From assembly GCF_042186555.1 (NCBI RefSeq), contig NC_133324.1:65882703-65946702 (forward strand): a stretch of 64,000 nt of DNA, given 5' to 3'. This stretch comes from Aquarana catesbeiana. Lineage: Eukaryota > Chordata > Amphibia > Anura > Ranidae. Position 1 is the first letter of the stretch; each line of letters opens with the position of its first letter. Under the pieces are notes generated by a model. The model was not told the origin of the DNA. It made no database searches and was given only the letters and a program-made list of their open reading frames with translations. The position numbers and the translations under genes were made by a program. Below, piece after piece: positions 1-12,289 of the stretch.

Positions 1-129
1 ATCGGAAATTCCGACAACTTTGTGCGACCATGTGTAGGCAAAACAAGTTTGAGCCAACATCCGTCGGAAAAAATCCTAGGATTTTGTTGTCGGAATGTCC
101 GAACAAAGTCCGACCGTGTGTACGCCCTA
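1..129. mobile_element. Harbinger-type MITE, right part, cut by window edge
   Basis: This is the 3' portion of a short non-coding element whose right end (GTGTGTACG followed by TAA) resembles the right end of the complete copy at 42673-43080. Both are rich in the words TTCCGAC, GTCGGAA and CGACCGTGTGTA. It abuts Tc1-type sequence at about 130, and the TAA after its end fits a 3-bp target duplication. The left end lies outside the window. Confidence 0.6.
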
Positions 130-825
130 TAAGTCTGTAGGGTTCAATATTGAGTTGGTCCACCCTTTGCTGCTATAACAGCTTCAACTCTTCTGGGAAG
201 GCTGTCCACAAGGTTTAGGAGTGTGTCTATGGGAATGTTTGATCATTCTTCCACAAGCGCATTTGTGAGGTCAGGCACTGTGGATGAGAAGACCTGGCTC
301 GCAGTCTCCACTCGAATTCATCCCAAAGGTGTTCTATCGGGTTGAGGTCAGAACTCTGTGCAGGCCAGTCAAGTTCCTCCACCCCAAACCTTGCTTTGTG
401 CACTGGTCCAAATCATTTGGTGGAGGGGGGATTATGGTGTGGGGTTGTTATTCAGGGGTTGGGCTTTGCCCCTTAGTTCCAGTGAAGGGAACTCTTAAGG
501 TGTCAGCATGCCAAGACACTTTGGACAATTTCATGCTCCCAAGTTTGGGGATGGCCTCTTCCTGTCCCTGACCTCAACCCGATAGAATCTGTTATATCTG
601 CAAAGGGTGGGCCAACTGAATTTTGAACCCTAACTAAGATTAGTTTGCCATTAAAGTTCATGTGCGTGGCAGGGTAGCCATCAGAAATTTTTGGGCCCCT
701 TACACAGCTTTAGGCCTGGGCCCTCTCCCTCCAAGCCTGACCACCAACATTCCCCAGGGCTTGCCCACGGGCCATCCCATCAAATCCACACACCGGCCAC
801 CTCACCTGTACGCACTTAGCCCCCC

Positions 826-1042
826 AAATCCTGTATATATGTCAGCCTCCATCACACCTGTATATATGTCAGCCCCCCCACCTGTATATATGTCAGCCCC
901 CCCACCTGTATATATATGCCAGCCTCCCTAAAACCTGTATATATATGTCAGCCCCCCCCTACACCTGTATATATGCCAGCCACCTCATACCTGTTTATAT
1001 ATCAGCCCCCCACACCTGTATATATGCCAGCCCCCCTCCCCA
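826..1042. repeat. Minisatellite with CCTGTATATATGTCAGCC unit
   Basis: About nine imperfect copies of a 20-26 bp unit (CACCTGTATATATGTCAGCC with variable C runs) lie in tandem. One more unit occurs at 3208-3232, after the nested element 1041-3207. The array was therefore split by that insertion. Confidence 0.85.
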
Positions 1043-1575
1043 GGGTTGCCACCTTTCCATCAAGCCAAACCAGAACACTTTAGCAGCTCGCTGAATTTTT
1101 TTTAGTAGTATGCAAAACGAATGAAAAATAAAATGTAATACAAATGAATGTAAAACCTGTATAACCTTTTTAAAAAATTGTGCTGCACCAAAACGCGTGG
1201 TATTTTGTTACCATACGTTTTGCTGAAGATGAATGAGTGCAAAAGCAAGAGGTGTGGTAGTGCCATTAAAACTTAAAAGCACCACTGCACACCTGCAAAA
1301 GGGCTTTGTGTTTTTGTGCATTGCAGGAAAGCATACAATATTGTGCACATTCCTCAAAAATGTCCACATAGAACAGGGGCAATAAACTGAAATTCAAGGA
1401 AGCCCAGTTGCTAAAATTTTCTTCCAGCTGAGGTCTGAATTGCTTTCTAATATAACAAAAAGTAGGTAGTAAGTAGGAAAATAGAACCAAGTTACATAAG
1501 GTGTCTCTATCCTAGTCCCCTTTACATCTGGTGTCCTAACCAGAGCTCCCCTTAAATCAGATGTGCCACCATAAC

Positions 1576-2213
1576 CAGGGCCGTCTTTAATATTGATTGG
1601 ACCCTGGGCAAAACTTTTCTTGGCCCTCCCCCCCCATGCAGTTTTGCTCTCCATCTGCTCTGAGACATAAAATAAATAGCAGCTAGACTCAAAATCAATT
1701 TACTGAATCAGATCAGGCAGCGATTATGATTGGTTGCCAGAGGTTACAGTGTATCATTACCACTCACTGACTGGTTGCTAGAGGTTACAGCACACATTAC
1801 GGCTCACTGATTAGTTGCTAGAGGTTACAGCACATGATTTCTGCTTGTTGATTGATTGCTAGATATTACTGTGGATATGACCTCAGGGGGGCATGATACA
1901 CATATCAATGCCGCTGGCCACCCCTATTTACATATGAATGCCGCTACTATTTACATATGAATGACGGTAATTTACATTTAAACACAGGGTCTGCAGGTGA
2001 GTCATCTTTACACAACAATAGGGCAGAGTCGGGCAGCATTAGTAGCAGCACTTCACACTGAGATATTGGGACACAGCACAGGACTAAAACCTCAAAGGAC
2101 CAGGGAATTTAAACCAGGATAGTTGGCAAGTATGAGACAGCTGCTTTGGGCCCCACAACAATGACGGTGCCCAGGGCAGCTGCCCCTATTGCCCTACCTT
2201 AAAAACGGCTCTG
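1576..2213. mobile_element. hAT non-autonomous element, exact 8-bp duplication
   Basis: The element is 638 bp, starting CAGGGCCGTCTTTAA and ending TTAAAAACGGCTCTG. It is flanked on both sides by the same 8 bases ACCATAAC (1568-1575 and 2214-2221), diagnostic of hAT insertion. The flanks are units of the minisatellite, which therefore existed first. The interior is non-coding. Confidence 0.9.
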
Positions 2214-2543
2214 ACCATAACCCTGCTTACATCAGATGTTCAACCACAGCCCCGCTTACATCAGATGTGCCACCACAGCCCAGCTTACATCAGATATGCC
2301 ACCACAGCTCCACTTACATCAGCTGTGCCACCACAGCCCTGGAATCCAAGTAGAGAGAGAGTATCACCACTCCAGGTGGGTCAGATCAAGGTAAAAGGCA
2401 TCTCCTTCAGTCTACAAGTCCAGGTGCTGGCAATGCTATGGCAGTTAAACATCAAAGAAATTCTGGACAGCCGCACTCCAAAGATATTTGCCTTTATTCA
2501 ATAAGGTGTCATCCAAAATACAGGTCACAGCAAAGTGGAACAA

Positions 2544-2585
2544 AGCTTACGCGTTTCGCACTACAAGGAGTGCTTAGTCATAGCT
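2544..2585 (-). ncRNA. Hammerhead-like motif, left foldback arm
   Basis: On the minus strand an AGCT box, a diverged CUGAUGA region, a 5-bp hairpin (GCACT/AGTGC), then GAAACGCG and a closing AAGCT can fold as a small type I hammerhead: AGCT/AGCT for stem I and the hairpin for stem II. The GAAAC box is intact but the CUGAUGA box is diverged, so activity is doubtful. Penelope-like elements are known to carry minimal hammerheads in their terminal repeats. Confidence 0.4.
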
Positions 2586-2595
2586 ATGAGTCGTC

Positions 2596-2637
2596 AGCTA
2601 TGGCTAAGCACTCCTTGTAGTGCAAAATGCGTAAGCT
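2596..2637 (+). ncRNA. Hammerhead-like motif, right foldback arm (decayed)
   Basis: This is the plus-strand partner of the motif in the left arm, with the same AGCT box and GCACT/AGTGC hairpin. Here GAAACGCG has become AAAATGCG, so this copy has lost the conserved core and is probably inactive. Confidence 0.35.
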
Positions 2638-3659
2638 TTGTTTCACTTTGCTGTGACCTGTATTTTGGATGACACCTTATTGAATAAAGGCAAATATCTT
2701 TGGAGTGCGGCTGTCCAGAATTTCTTTAATGTCTAACCACCACAGCCCTGCTTACATCAGATGTGCCACCAGAGCCCCACTTACATCAATGGTGCCACCA
2801 TAGCCCCGCTTACATCAGCTGTGCCACCACAGCCCTGCTTACATCAGATGTGCCACCACAGCCCCGCTTACATCAGATGTGCCACCACAGCCCCGCTTAC
2901 ATCAGATGTGCCACCACAGCCCCCTTTCCCCCTGTACTCACTCACTAACTGCAAAGAAGTTCCTGGTTTCTCTTTCAGTCTTCACACACTCTGTGTTCGT
3001 TCCTCGGCAGTGCTGCTGAGACTTTTTAGTCTGTGCCAGCTCTCTATTGCCATCTGCAGGCTGGAGGGAGGAGAACACCTTATCCTCTCTCTAGCTATGA
3101 GCCACGACCTGGTCTGAATGTGTCCGGTTTTTCGAGGGGCTCAAAACTGGGCACATGATTCAAATCCTGGACTGTATAGGTGAATCTCGTACAGGTGGCA
3201 ACCCTACCTACCTGTATATATATGTCAGCCCCACACATACACAAATCTGTAAACATACAAGCTTCTGGCCCCTCCATGTACAGAAACAGCCCCCTCCCTT
3301 TCCTTCACAGCCCCTACTTGTAAAGGAAATCTTCCTACCTAGTCCCAGCTCATTTTCACAAGGCTGACATGTTACTGACACAGAGGAGCACAGTACAGGC
3401 AGCTCATACGAGGGGTGCACATGCACATAGTAGCCAGAGGTGGCAGTAAAGAGCTGGATGTCTGAGCTCAATGACACAGAGAGCAGCAGAAGCTACCAAG
3501 ATCATTTCTATAGTGCACAACATGGCTCCCCTTCACCCATCCTGCCTTCATCTGGCCCGGGCTGGGCCCTTGGGCCCCAGGGCCCCTTACTGTTGTATCG
3601 GCTGTACCCCCCTGATGGTGGCCCGGTGTGCGCCCCAATAGTTTTGGTAATATAGTGTA

Positions 3660-3804
3660 TTTTACTTACCTTTAGTATTTTCATTTACCTACTCTGCTTT
3701 GGGTCAAGAATAAGTATGGAACAGAGTGCAGGGATCAGGACTGTGTAATGTACAGAGTGCATAGGGTCAGAACTGCATAGCACAAAGAGTACAGGGGTCA
3801 GGAG
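3660..3804. repeat. Degenerate tandem CAGAGTGCAGGGGTCAGGA units
   Basis: Three to four imperfect units of about 33 bp (GTACAGAGTGCAGGGGTCAG and variants) occur at about 3718-3804. Related words resume at 6196-6265, on the other side of the hAT element inserted at 3805. No gene was seen. Confidence 0.5.
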
Positions 3805-4924
3805 TAGGGATGAGCCGAACACCCCCCGGTTCGGTTCGCACCAGAACCCGCGAACGGACCGAAAGTTCGCACGAACGTTAGAACCCCATTGACGTCTATG
3901 GGACTCGAACGTTCGAAATCAAAAGTGCTCATTTTAAAGGCTAATTTGCATGGTATTGTCCTAAAAAGGGTTTGGGGACCCGGGTCCTACCCCAGGGGAC
4001 ATGTATCAATGCAAAAAAAACTTTTAAAAACGGCCGTTTTTTCGGGAGCAGTGATTTTAATGATGCTTAAAGTAAAAAAAAAAAAGTGAAATATTCCTTT
4101 AAATATCGTACCTGGGGGGTGTCTATAGTATGCCTGTAAAGTGATTCCCATGTTTAGAACAGTCCCTGCACCAAATGTCATTTTTAAAGGAAAAAATCTC
4201 ATTTAAAACTGCTTGCGGGTTTAATGTCATGTCGGGTCATGGCAATATGGATGAAAATCAGTGAGACAAACGGCATGGGTACCCCCCAGTCCATTACCAG
4301 GCCCTTTGGGTCTTGTATGGATATTAAGGGGAACCCCGCACCCAAATTAAAATAAGGAAAGGTGTGGGGCCACCAGGCCCTATATACTCTGAACAGCAGT
4401 ATACAGGCGGTGCAAACAAGACAGGGACTGTAGGTTTGTTGTTAAGTAGAATCTGTTTGTAATTTTGAACATTTTTAACGTGTTTAGCTCCAGCCAAAAA
4501 ATCTTTTCTAAGCTTTTTGGAAAACATAGGGAAGGGTTATCACCCCTGTGACATTTGTTTTGCTGTCTTTCCTCCTCTTCAGAAGATTTCACCTCACTTT
4601 TTTGTCCCAATGAAAAATGTTTTTTGAAAATTTGGGTTTTTTTGTGGAACAAGGATTGGAAAGCATCAGTGGAAAGGAGAAATTGTTTTCCCATATTAAC
4701 TCTTACAGGAGAGAATTTCCCTTCCTAGGGGTAGATTTCATCTCACTTCCTGTTGTCTCCTTCCGTTTGCAAGTAGGAGTCGTTTGTAAGTTAGATGTTT
4801 GAAAGTAGGGTCCTGCCCTATATACTCAGCAGAAATTTGGGCCTTAGGTGTTGCTGTGGCCACAACACTGTAAGCCCTCACAGGGCCCTGCTGTGAAATA
4901 TTAGATCAAGAATTGTAATTACAT

Positions 4925-5700
4925 GCCCCTGCACTAAATGTAAATAGCAGGAACGGATCTAGCTGAACACTGTGAGCAGGACGCACTGCACTAAATGTAA
5001 ATAGTCTAGAAGATAACAGGAACGGATCTAGCTGAACACTGTGAGCAGGACGCACTGCACTAAATGTAAATAGCAGGAACGGCTCTAGCTGAACACTGTG
5101 AGCAGGACGCACTGCACTAAATGTAAATAGCAGGAACGGATCTAGCTGAACACTGTGAGCAGGACGCACTGCACTAAATGTAAATTGCAGGAACGGATCT
5201 AGCTGAACACTGTGAGCAGGACGCACTGCACTAAATGTAAATAGTCTAGAAGATAACAGGAACGGATCTAGCTGAACACTGTGAGCAGGACGCACTGCAC
5301 TAAATGTAAATAGCAGGAACGGATCTAGCTGAACACTGTGAGCAGGACGCACTGCACTAAATGTAAATAGCAGGAACGGATCTAGCTGAACACTGTGAGC
5401 AGGACGCACTGCACTAAATGTAAATAGCAGGAACGGATCTAGCTGAACACTGTGAGCAGGACGCACTGCACTAAATGTAAATTGCAGGAACGGATCTAGC
5501 TGAACACTGTGAGCAGGACGCACTGCACTAAATGTAAATAGTCTAGAAGATAACAGGAACGGATCTAGCTGAACACTGTGAGCAGGACGCACTGCACTAA
5601 ATGTAAATAGCAGGAACGGATCTAGCTGAACACTGTGAGCAGGACGCACTGCATTAAATGTAAATAGTCTAGATAGAAGATAACAGGAACGGATCTAGCT
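4925..5700. repeat. 57-bp satellite array with 69-bp variant units
   Basis: About 13 units contain GGAACGGATCTAGCTGAACA and GAGCAGGACGCACTGCACTA. Most are 57 bp; three inside the array and the outermost one carry an extra AGTCTAGAAGATA block. Because 57 and 69 are multiples of three, the array is open in one minus-strand frame for 247 codons, but that peptide is a by-product of the repeat and is not called as a gene. Confidence 0.95.
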
Positions 5701-5711
5701 AAACTGAATAC

Positions 5712-5768
5712 AGTGTATATATATATATGCAACACCTGGGATGCATATATATACACAATACACTGTAA
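5712..5768. repeat. AT-rich inverted repeat
   Basis: ACAGTGTATATATATATATG and its near-complement ending ATACACTGTA face each other around a short spacer. This is a hairpin within the hAT element; no function is visible. Confidence 0.6.
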
Positions 5769-6310
5769 GTGCAGCTAACTGACTGACTGTTCTGCCTAAT
5801 CTATCTAACTCAAATCAAATGACACTCTCTCTCTCTCTCTCTATCTCTCAGCACACCGGAACACACACTACACAGGGCCGCCGTGCAGGCGGCCTTATAT
5901 AGTGTGGGGTGTGTACTAAATCCCCTGAGCCATAATTGGCCAAAGCCACCCTGGCTTTGGCCAATTACAGCTCTCTCTACTGACGGCGCTGTGATTGGCC
6001 AAGCATGCGGGTCATAGTGCATGCTTGGCCAATCATCAGCCAGCAATGCACTGCGATGCCGCAGTGAATTATGGGCCGTGACGCGCCACACGAATTTAGC
6101 GCGAACGGCCCATAACGTTCGCAATTCGGCGAACGATCGAACAGCCGATGTTCGAGTCGAACATGGGTTCGACTCGAACACGAAGCTCATCCCTAGTCAG
6201 GAGTAAGTAACACACAAAGAGCTGAATTCAGAAGTAAGTAATGCACAGTATGCAGAGGTCTACATTAAGTGATGCTAAAAAGTAAAGAATGGTTATTTAT
6301 ATGCTTAGTA

Positions 6311-6664
6311 CAGGGGTCCCAAAACCACAGACCATAGCTGGCCAGTTACAAGACTTTTACCCACAGCAACTCTGATGTGATGGCAGGGCTTCTAATGTGA
6401 TGGGGAGGATGGCTCTGATGTGAAAGGGGGGTTCTAATATGAAAGGGGGGCTTCTGATGTGAAAAGGGACTCTGATTTTAAAGGGGGACTTTGTTGTGAT
6501 GGGAGCTTTTGATTTGAAAGGGGGACCTTAATCAAAAAGGGGGGGGGGGGGCTGTGATGTGATGGGGGCGCTTCTGATGTGAAAGGGGGGGACAGATTTT
6601 TTTCAGCCTTTGAATAATTGTAAAATATGTAATGTGGCCCACCTGAGAAAATTGAAGACGCCTG
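6311..6664. mobile_element. Short hAT MITE
   Basis: The element is 354 bp, starting CAGGGGTCCCAAAACC and ending TTGAAGACGCCTG. The flanks are GCTTAGTA and TCTTAGTA (7 of 8 identical), fitting a hAT target duplication. The interior is a degenerate 20-22 bp tandem repeat of the type CTTCTGATGTGAAAGGGGGG plus a G run. Confidence 0.65.
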
Positions 6665-7504
6665 TCTTAGTAAACAGCTTGCCACTTGTGAAAACTTTGC
6701 TGCGCTTGGCTGTCACTATTTGAGACCATGGCAGCTTTACACATCACTGGCAATAATTTTTTTTTATTGTTACTGACATATTTTGCTGCAGATCTGAGGT
6801 TCCGGAGTTGTTTGTAGCAATCAATTAATATACAGCTTTCCTGTTTTCTTAGTTCAGGTTAGAAAAGTGAAAACAAGCATATGGGTACTCAGTAACGACA
6901 TGTTCGTTTCCACTTTTCAAATTAAACTGGGAAAAAGCTGTAAATCGATTAGTATCTACAGACAATTCCAGGACTGAGTCTTTTCAGACAAAAATGTTTC
7001 CTCCATTTTTGAAAGCCTGGTTACACTGTAAAATGGTAAGCAAAGTAGTCAGATCTGTTCTGAGCTAAGGAATCATTCTTTATTACACCTATTTCATGTT
7101 CCTGGCAATACTTTGGCAACAGACAAGCTTTTCTTTTCTGGCTTTTGAATTCCGAAATTTGGAGACAGAATGCTAGTCCCCTGCCTGATGATTGCCATGC
7201 ATACACAATCAGAGTCCAGCGGCATAGGGGTTCCCAAAACACCTGTAAAGTGCATGTCCAAACATTGGGTTACACTGACACAGATCGCTCAAAACAAGGA
7301 CTTTCCCCAACAAATGGGGCTATTTGGAAACCTTATGCTAGGCCCAACTAGTATTTGAATACTTACTCAGTTTATTCTGTGAATTTTGGGTTCCTTCACC
7401 TCTCCAGTTGCTTCTTGAATATTTCCCACCAGGAATCAGGAGTGATGAACATAAAAACTTTGAATTCCTCCTCCCAAAGTCACATTTTGCACTTGCACCT
7501 ACAG
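6665..7504. other. No gene recognised
   Basis: This is moderately AT-rich sequence with short open frames only. An imperfect hairpin (CAGCTTTCCTGTTTTCTTAG with TTAAACTGGGAAAAAGCTG) spans about 6833-6940. Nothing else was identified; it may be unique flanking DNA or an old repeat. Confidence 0.4.
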
Positions 7505-7512
7505 GTAAGCCT

Positions 7513-9172
<1,660 letters not shown>

Positions 9173-9479
9173 GTAAGCCTATAATAAAGCTTACCTGTAG
9201 GTACAGTGAATATCTCGTAGCTTCAACATGTCTTCTTTCTCTGGTACCGATGTCTCCTTCCTCTGGTAATTTCTTCTCCCTCCGGTGCAATCTTCTCCCC
9301 CTGGTGCTGTCTTCTCCTTGAGCTGTCTTCTCCGTGTGCTGAGAAAACAGGACAAGATGAAGAAAGCTCAAGGAGAAGACAGCACCAGGGGAAGAAAACT
9401 TCACAGGAGGGAGAAGAAACTACTGGAGAAAGAAGACACATTGGAGCTACGACTGGGAACTTTTAAAAAAATAAAGGAC
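9173..9479. repeat. Inverted repeat of CTTCTCC-rich units
   Basis: CGTAGCTTCAACATGTCTTC at 9216 is answered by GAAGACACATTGGAGCTACG ending near 9452. Both arms consist of CTTCTCCCTCCGG-like units, so the centre folds on itself. No coding content is supported. Confidence 0.65.
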
Positions 9480-10010
9480 TTGTCAAAAATGGTCTCTTGT
9501 TTTTTTTTAACACTTCACTGCTTTTTGGGGTGAATGGTTAGGAGTACAATGTACCCCATACTCATTAACATAGGGGGGTCTGGGATCTGGGGGTTTCTTA
9601 AAGGGGGCATCCAGATTCTAAGCCCCCTGCCAACAGACCCCCACAACCACCGGCCCAAAGCACCCATCCCCCCATGTTGAGGGCATGCGGCCTGGTATGG
9701 TTTGGGGGGGAGGGGGGCGCTCGTTCGTCCCCTCCCTTTCCTGACCTGCCGGGCTGCATGCTTTGATAAAGGCCTGGTATAAACATAAAGGCCTTTTTTT
9801 TTAATTTTGGCATGGGGGGGTCCCCTCCAAAACCATACCAGACCCGAAGGGCATGGTGCCTGGTATGGACCTGGGGGGGGGCGGTTTTTTTACAATTTTT
9901 TTTTTTTTTTACTAAAATTTTTTTTTTATATTGAGCTCTGAGTGGAGAACAGCTGATGACTCATCGGTCGTTAAGGACATGGTGGCTGGCTTCCCGGCCC
10001 GCTCCTTAGC
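9480..10010. mobile_element. Fragment shared with the 47.1-kb hAT element
   Basis: Blocks such as TCAAAAATGGTCTCTTG, AATGTACCCCATACTCATTA, CCCCCATGTTGAGGGCATG and GGCCTGGTATGG recur, inverted or rearranged, at about 47600-48430. It is therefore a piece of the same non-autonomous family. Its own ends were not located, and poly-T and poly-G runs are frequent. Confidence 0.5.
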
Positions 10011-11079
10011 AACCAGAAATATACAGTGTGTTTAAAGAGAAAAAAATGCAAAATGCATAAAAACTGCATGCAAAAACACATTATAAAAAAAACGCAAAAC
10101 GCTCTGCAAGACGTGCCTGAAAAACGCATCAAGCGCAGCCCGCATAGATGTGAACCTAGACTGAATGACAATACCCCCAAATATGTTTTGAAATAGTGCT
10201 CATTGCTCACTGAACTGCATTGTAGCAATCCTGGTCAAACCCCTCAAACTGTGGTCCATCAATTTCCTGCTAATATGCAGACTTACAAATGAAGAGATAC
10301 CGCACAGACTGGCACTGTTTGAGAAAATTAAATATGTAGCGTTAAATGCATAAGAGCTTTGCCTCTTGCATATTGTTCTGTGTGACACTCTTTAGTTCTT
10401 CAGTCTGATATGAGATATTGGCTGAAGACAGAAGATTTTTTTTTTCTTTTTAGATGGTGAAATTAACACCAGGTGCAATAAAAAGGTGAAGCACACAAAG
10501 AGGTGCACACATGGTCTGCCTCTAAACAGAAAGAACCCTGACCCTCAGGACACAAGACTCCTGACCGGGGCTGGAGTCTTTGTGATCCACCTGGACAAAA
10601 TCAGGCAGACCTAATTTTTCAGGGGACCTGCTGAAGCAAGGTCCAACCAAGTACTAAGCTGGGGCTCCCTGAAGGGAGACCTTTACCAAAAATTCACATG
10701 CCCTCCACCTCCAAGACTTTTTAGGGCAAGTCCAATGACCTTTACCCTACTAATCAGGAATGAGTAAAATTCATATGTGCTATGCAAAAAGTGCAAAATA
10801 AATAAGCGCTTAGGAGAGTGCCAAAGTGCAATACAAAGGCTGGACTTCTGTCCAGAAAAAAAATTCCTAAAGGCCCAGCCCAAGAAGCAGGTGTCAAAAA
10901 AAGTTTGCAAGGGTACTGTGACTAAGGTGCCATAATAAATACAAAGTGACTTTTTCTGGCACCCCTGGACTGGCACTGCAGGGTGCACAAGCAAAAGGCG
11001 TTAGTACTTATTGGGAGTCCTGCCTTCAACTGGGACAAGTCTGGTAATTGGTAAACAAAGCCAGAATCAACTTGGGAAG
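10011..11079. other. No gene recognised; MITE-like piece at 10030-10150
   Basis: 10030-10160 contains AAAACGCAAAACGCTCTGC and AAAAACGCATCAAGCGCAG ending in ATAGATGTGAACCTAG, which looks like one end of a dispersed frog repeat. The remainder has only short open frames and no recognisable domain. Confidence 0.4.
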
Positions 11080-12289
11080 AAAAAACCCTATGGAACAGGG
11101 GGGTAACTACAGGGGTTGCAATTGCGACTGGCCCCATGCTCCATCAGGCCCGTGCCGGCTCCAGTATACAAATCGATAGGAGGGGGCAGCGAGGGCAGCA
11201 TCTTCCTCCTGCAGCCACTGAAAACCAGCTCCTCCTTTCCCCCCAACCGGCATTCAGTACTCTTTGAGATGGGAACAAGGGACACCTATTAGCAAACGCA
11301 TGTAAGAATAGGGCACACCCTCTGCCATGCCCCCTTAAAGAAGAATTAAACAAAAAAAAAGATTGCTTTTTTTTACTTCTACTATTACTTTATACTGGCT
11401 TTTGAAATTTGCAAATGCAGAAAATTTGAAATTGGATGAAAGGTTTAGCACTGGGAAACACTTTTTGAAAGCTAAAAAGTGCATTTTATATACAACTTTA
11501 TAGAGCAGACCAAAATGAGGGACAAATGAGGAGGAAGGAGGGACAGAGGGACATTGCTCCAAATCAGGGACAATTGGGAGCTATGCAGTGGCTACAGGAG
11601 GAAGATGGAGGACATCGGTTCCTCTATATCAGGGACAGGCAACCCCCAGGCACTGGTGCCGCAAGCGGCACGCAAAGCCTCTTTTGCCAGCACTCGTCTT
11701 CCTCCCCATCAGCAGAGCAGCGCAGGGAAGTGTCAGTGAGACACTAATGCATTCCAATTTCAGAATTCCCCACACCGCTCCTACACTGAGGGGGGTGTGG
11801 GGGGGGGGGGGGCACTGTGCCCCCACTACCAGTCTCAGAAAGAAGGGATTTCACTGTGATTGAGAAAACCACAATCAGGTGACAGTTTGTGGAATTACTG
11901 TTGAGCTTCTGGGAACTTTGTTGAAATTATTCCTGAACCTTTGTGTTACTACTGAACCCCTCTGCACTCTGTGTCCCTTTAAGCCAGAGCCAGTATTCAG
12001 CGCAATGAAAACCACACCCAACTTTTGCTGCAGCGCACTTTTTCTCAGCTGCAGGGGGCCCAACTTATGATCCTGTACACAGGCCCACTGCTTTCAAAAA
12101 ATGCCCCTGACCTGAGCTCATCATTGCGCATCCATACATCACATGCATCCCATACATCCCATACATCACAAACAAGCATGTGGGTTGGATTTGAGAGGTG
12201 GATCAGCAAGATGAGTGTGTCAGGACAGGTGGATGTGTCTCATCTCTGCTTCCTTTCACCACTCTGCATATCACGCATATCATAGTTGA
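11080..12289. other. Unresolved old repeats, no gene
   Basis: CAGGGACAGGCAACCCCCAG at 11632 resembles a hAT terminus and GTAACTACAGGGGTTGCAAT at 11103 resembles the start of another repeat. Neither has a partner end that I can see. G runs occur at about 11790-11810. No open frame shows a known domain. Confidence 0.35.

Larger units (their letters stand above)
2345..2733. mobile_element. Foldback retroelement with 135-bp arms
   Basis: About 100 bp of single-copy lead-in is followed by two near-perfect inverted arms (about 2450-2585 and 2596-2733) separated by about 10 bp. Each arm contains GAGTGCGGCTGTCCAGAATT, CAATAAAGGCAAATATC or their complements, and a hammerhead-like core. It interrupts the minisatellite. 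Arm contents match the insertion at 43953-44222 and the foldback at 56950-57110, so it is one dispersed family, probably the terminal piece of a Penelope-like element. Confidence 0.65.
1500..2935 (-). repeat. Minisatellite, 29-31 bp units, interrupted twice
   Basis: Units of the type ACAGCCCCGCTTACATCAGA and TGTGCCACC run in tandem at 1500-1567 (diverged), 2214-2344 and 2734-2935. The gaps are the hAT MITE and the foldback element. On the reverse strand the unit reads GCACATCTGATGTAAG..., which matches the unit GCACCTGATGTAAGGGGG of the array at 32340-33050, so both arrays belong to one repeat family. Confidence 0.8.
1041..3207. mobile_element. Inverted-repeat element with AGGGTTGCCACCT ends
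   Basis: The ends are AGGGTTGCCACCT at the left and AGGTGGCAACCCT at the right, about 13 bp of inverted repeat. It sits inside the minisatellite that flanks it on both sides. The right subterminal part (GTGTCCGGTTTTTC, CTGGACTGTATAGG) is related in inverse orientation to 32211-32310. Inside are a 29-30 bp minisatellite, a hAT MITE (1576-2213) and a foldback retroelement (about 2345-2733). No coding sequence was seen; the superfamily is not assigned. Confidence 0.5.
669..3626. mobile_element. hAT-like non-autonomous element inserted in the Tc1 copy
   Basis: The left end reads GCAGGGTAGCCATCAG and the right end CTGATGGTGGCCCGG, which are imperfect inverted repeats. The flanks are TGTGCGTG (661-668) and TGTGCGCC (3627-3634), a 6/8 match for a duplicated 8-bp target as expected for hAT elements. 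Removing it rejoins the Tc1-type sequence. The interior has no coding sequence; it carries an ATATATGTCAG-type tandem array and further nested insertions. Confidence 0.55.
130..3659. mobile_element. Tc1/mariner palindromic element, split by insertions
   Basis: 130-660 matches, block by block, the Tc1-type copies at 19790-20439 and 43282-44289: the inverted arm (GGGTTCAATATTGAG, CTGTCCACAAGGTTTAGGAG), a rearranged transposase-derived middle, and the return arm ending CCATTAAAGTTCATGTGCG. The missing terminus (CCCAATAGTTTTGGTAATAT) reappears at 3627-3659, so 669-3626 is an insertion into this element. Each long terminal arm contains transposase-derived sequence, so the copy is a foldback derivative and cannot encode transposase. 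The left end is lost beyond the MITE at 1-129. Confidence 0.75.
3805..6195. mobile_element. hAT non-autonomous element with satellite array
   Basis: The element is 2391 bp with ends TAGGGATGAGC and GCTCATCCCTA, flanked by an exact 8-bp duplication GTCAGGAG (3797-3804 and 6196-6203). Subterminal sequence is rich in TTCGAACG-type words, as in the 5.2-kb element at 33686-38892, which also starts TAGGGATGGGC. The interior (a GGGGACCC-type block, a 57-bp tandem array, then CAAT-box-like GATTGGCCAA repeats near the right end) is non-coding. It probably depended on a transposase like that of the 33686 element. Confidence 0.92.

Noticed and set aside
4906..5649. 247-codon minus-strand open frame with a 19-residue repeat
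   Set aside because: It follows the 57/69-bp satellite, whose unit lengths are multiples of three; no start context and no homology. Treated as a by-product.
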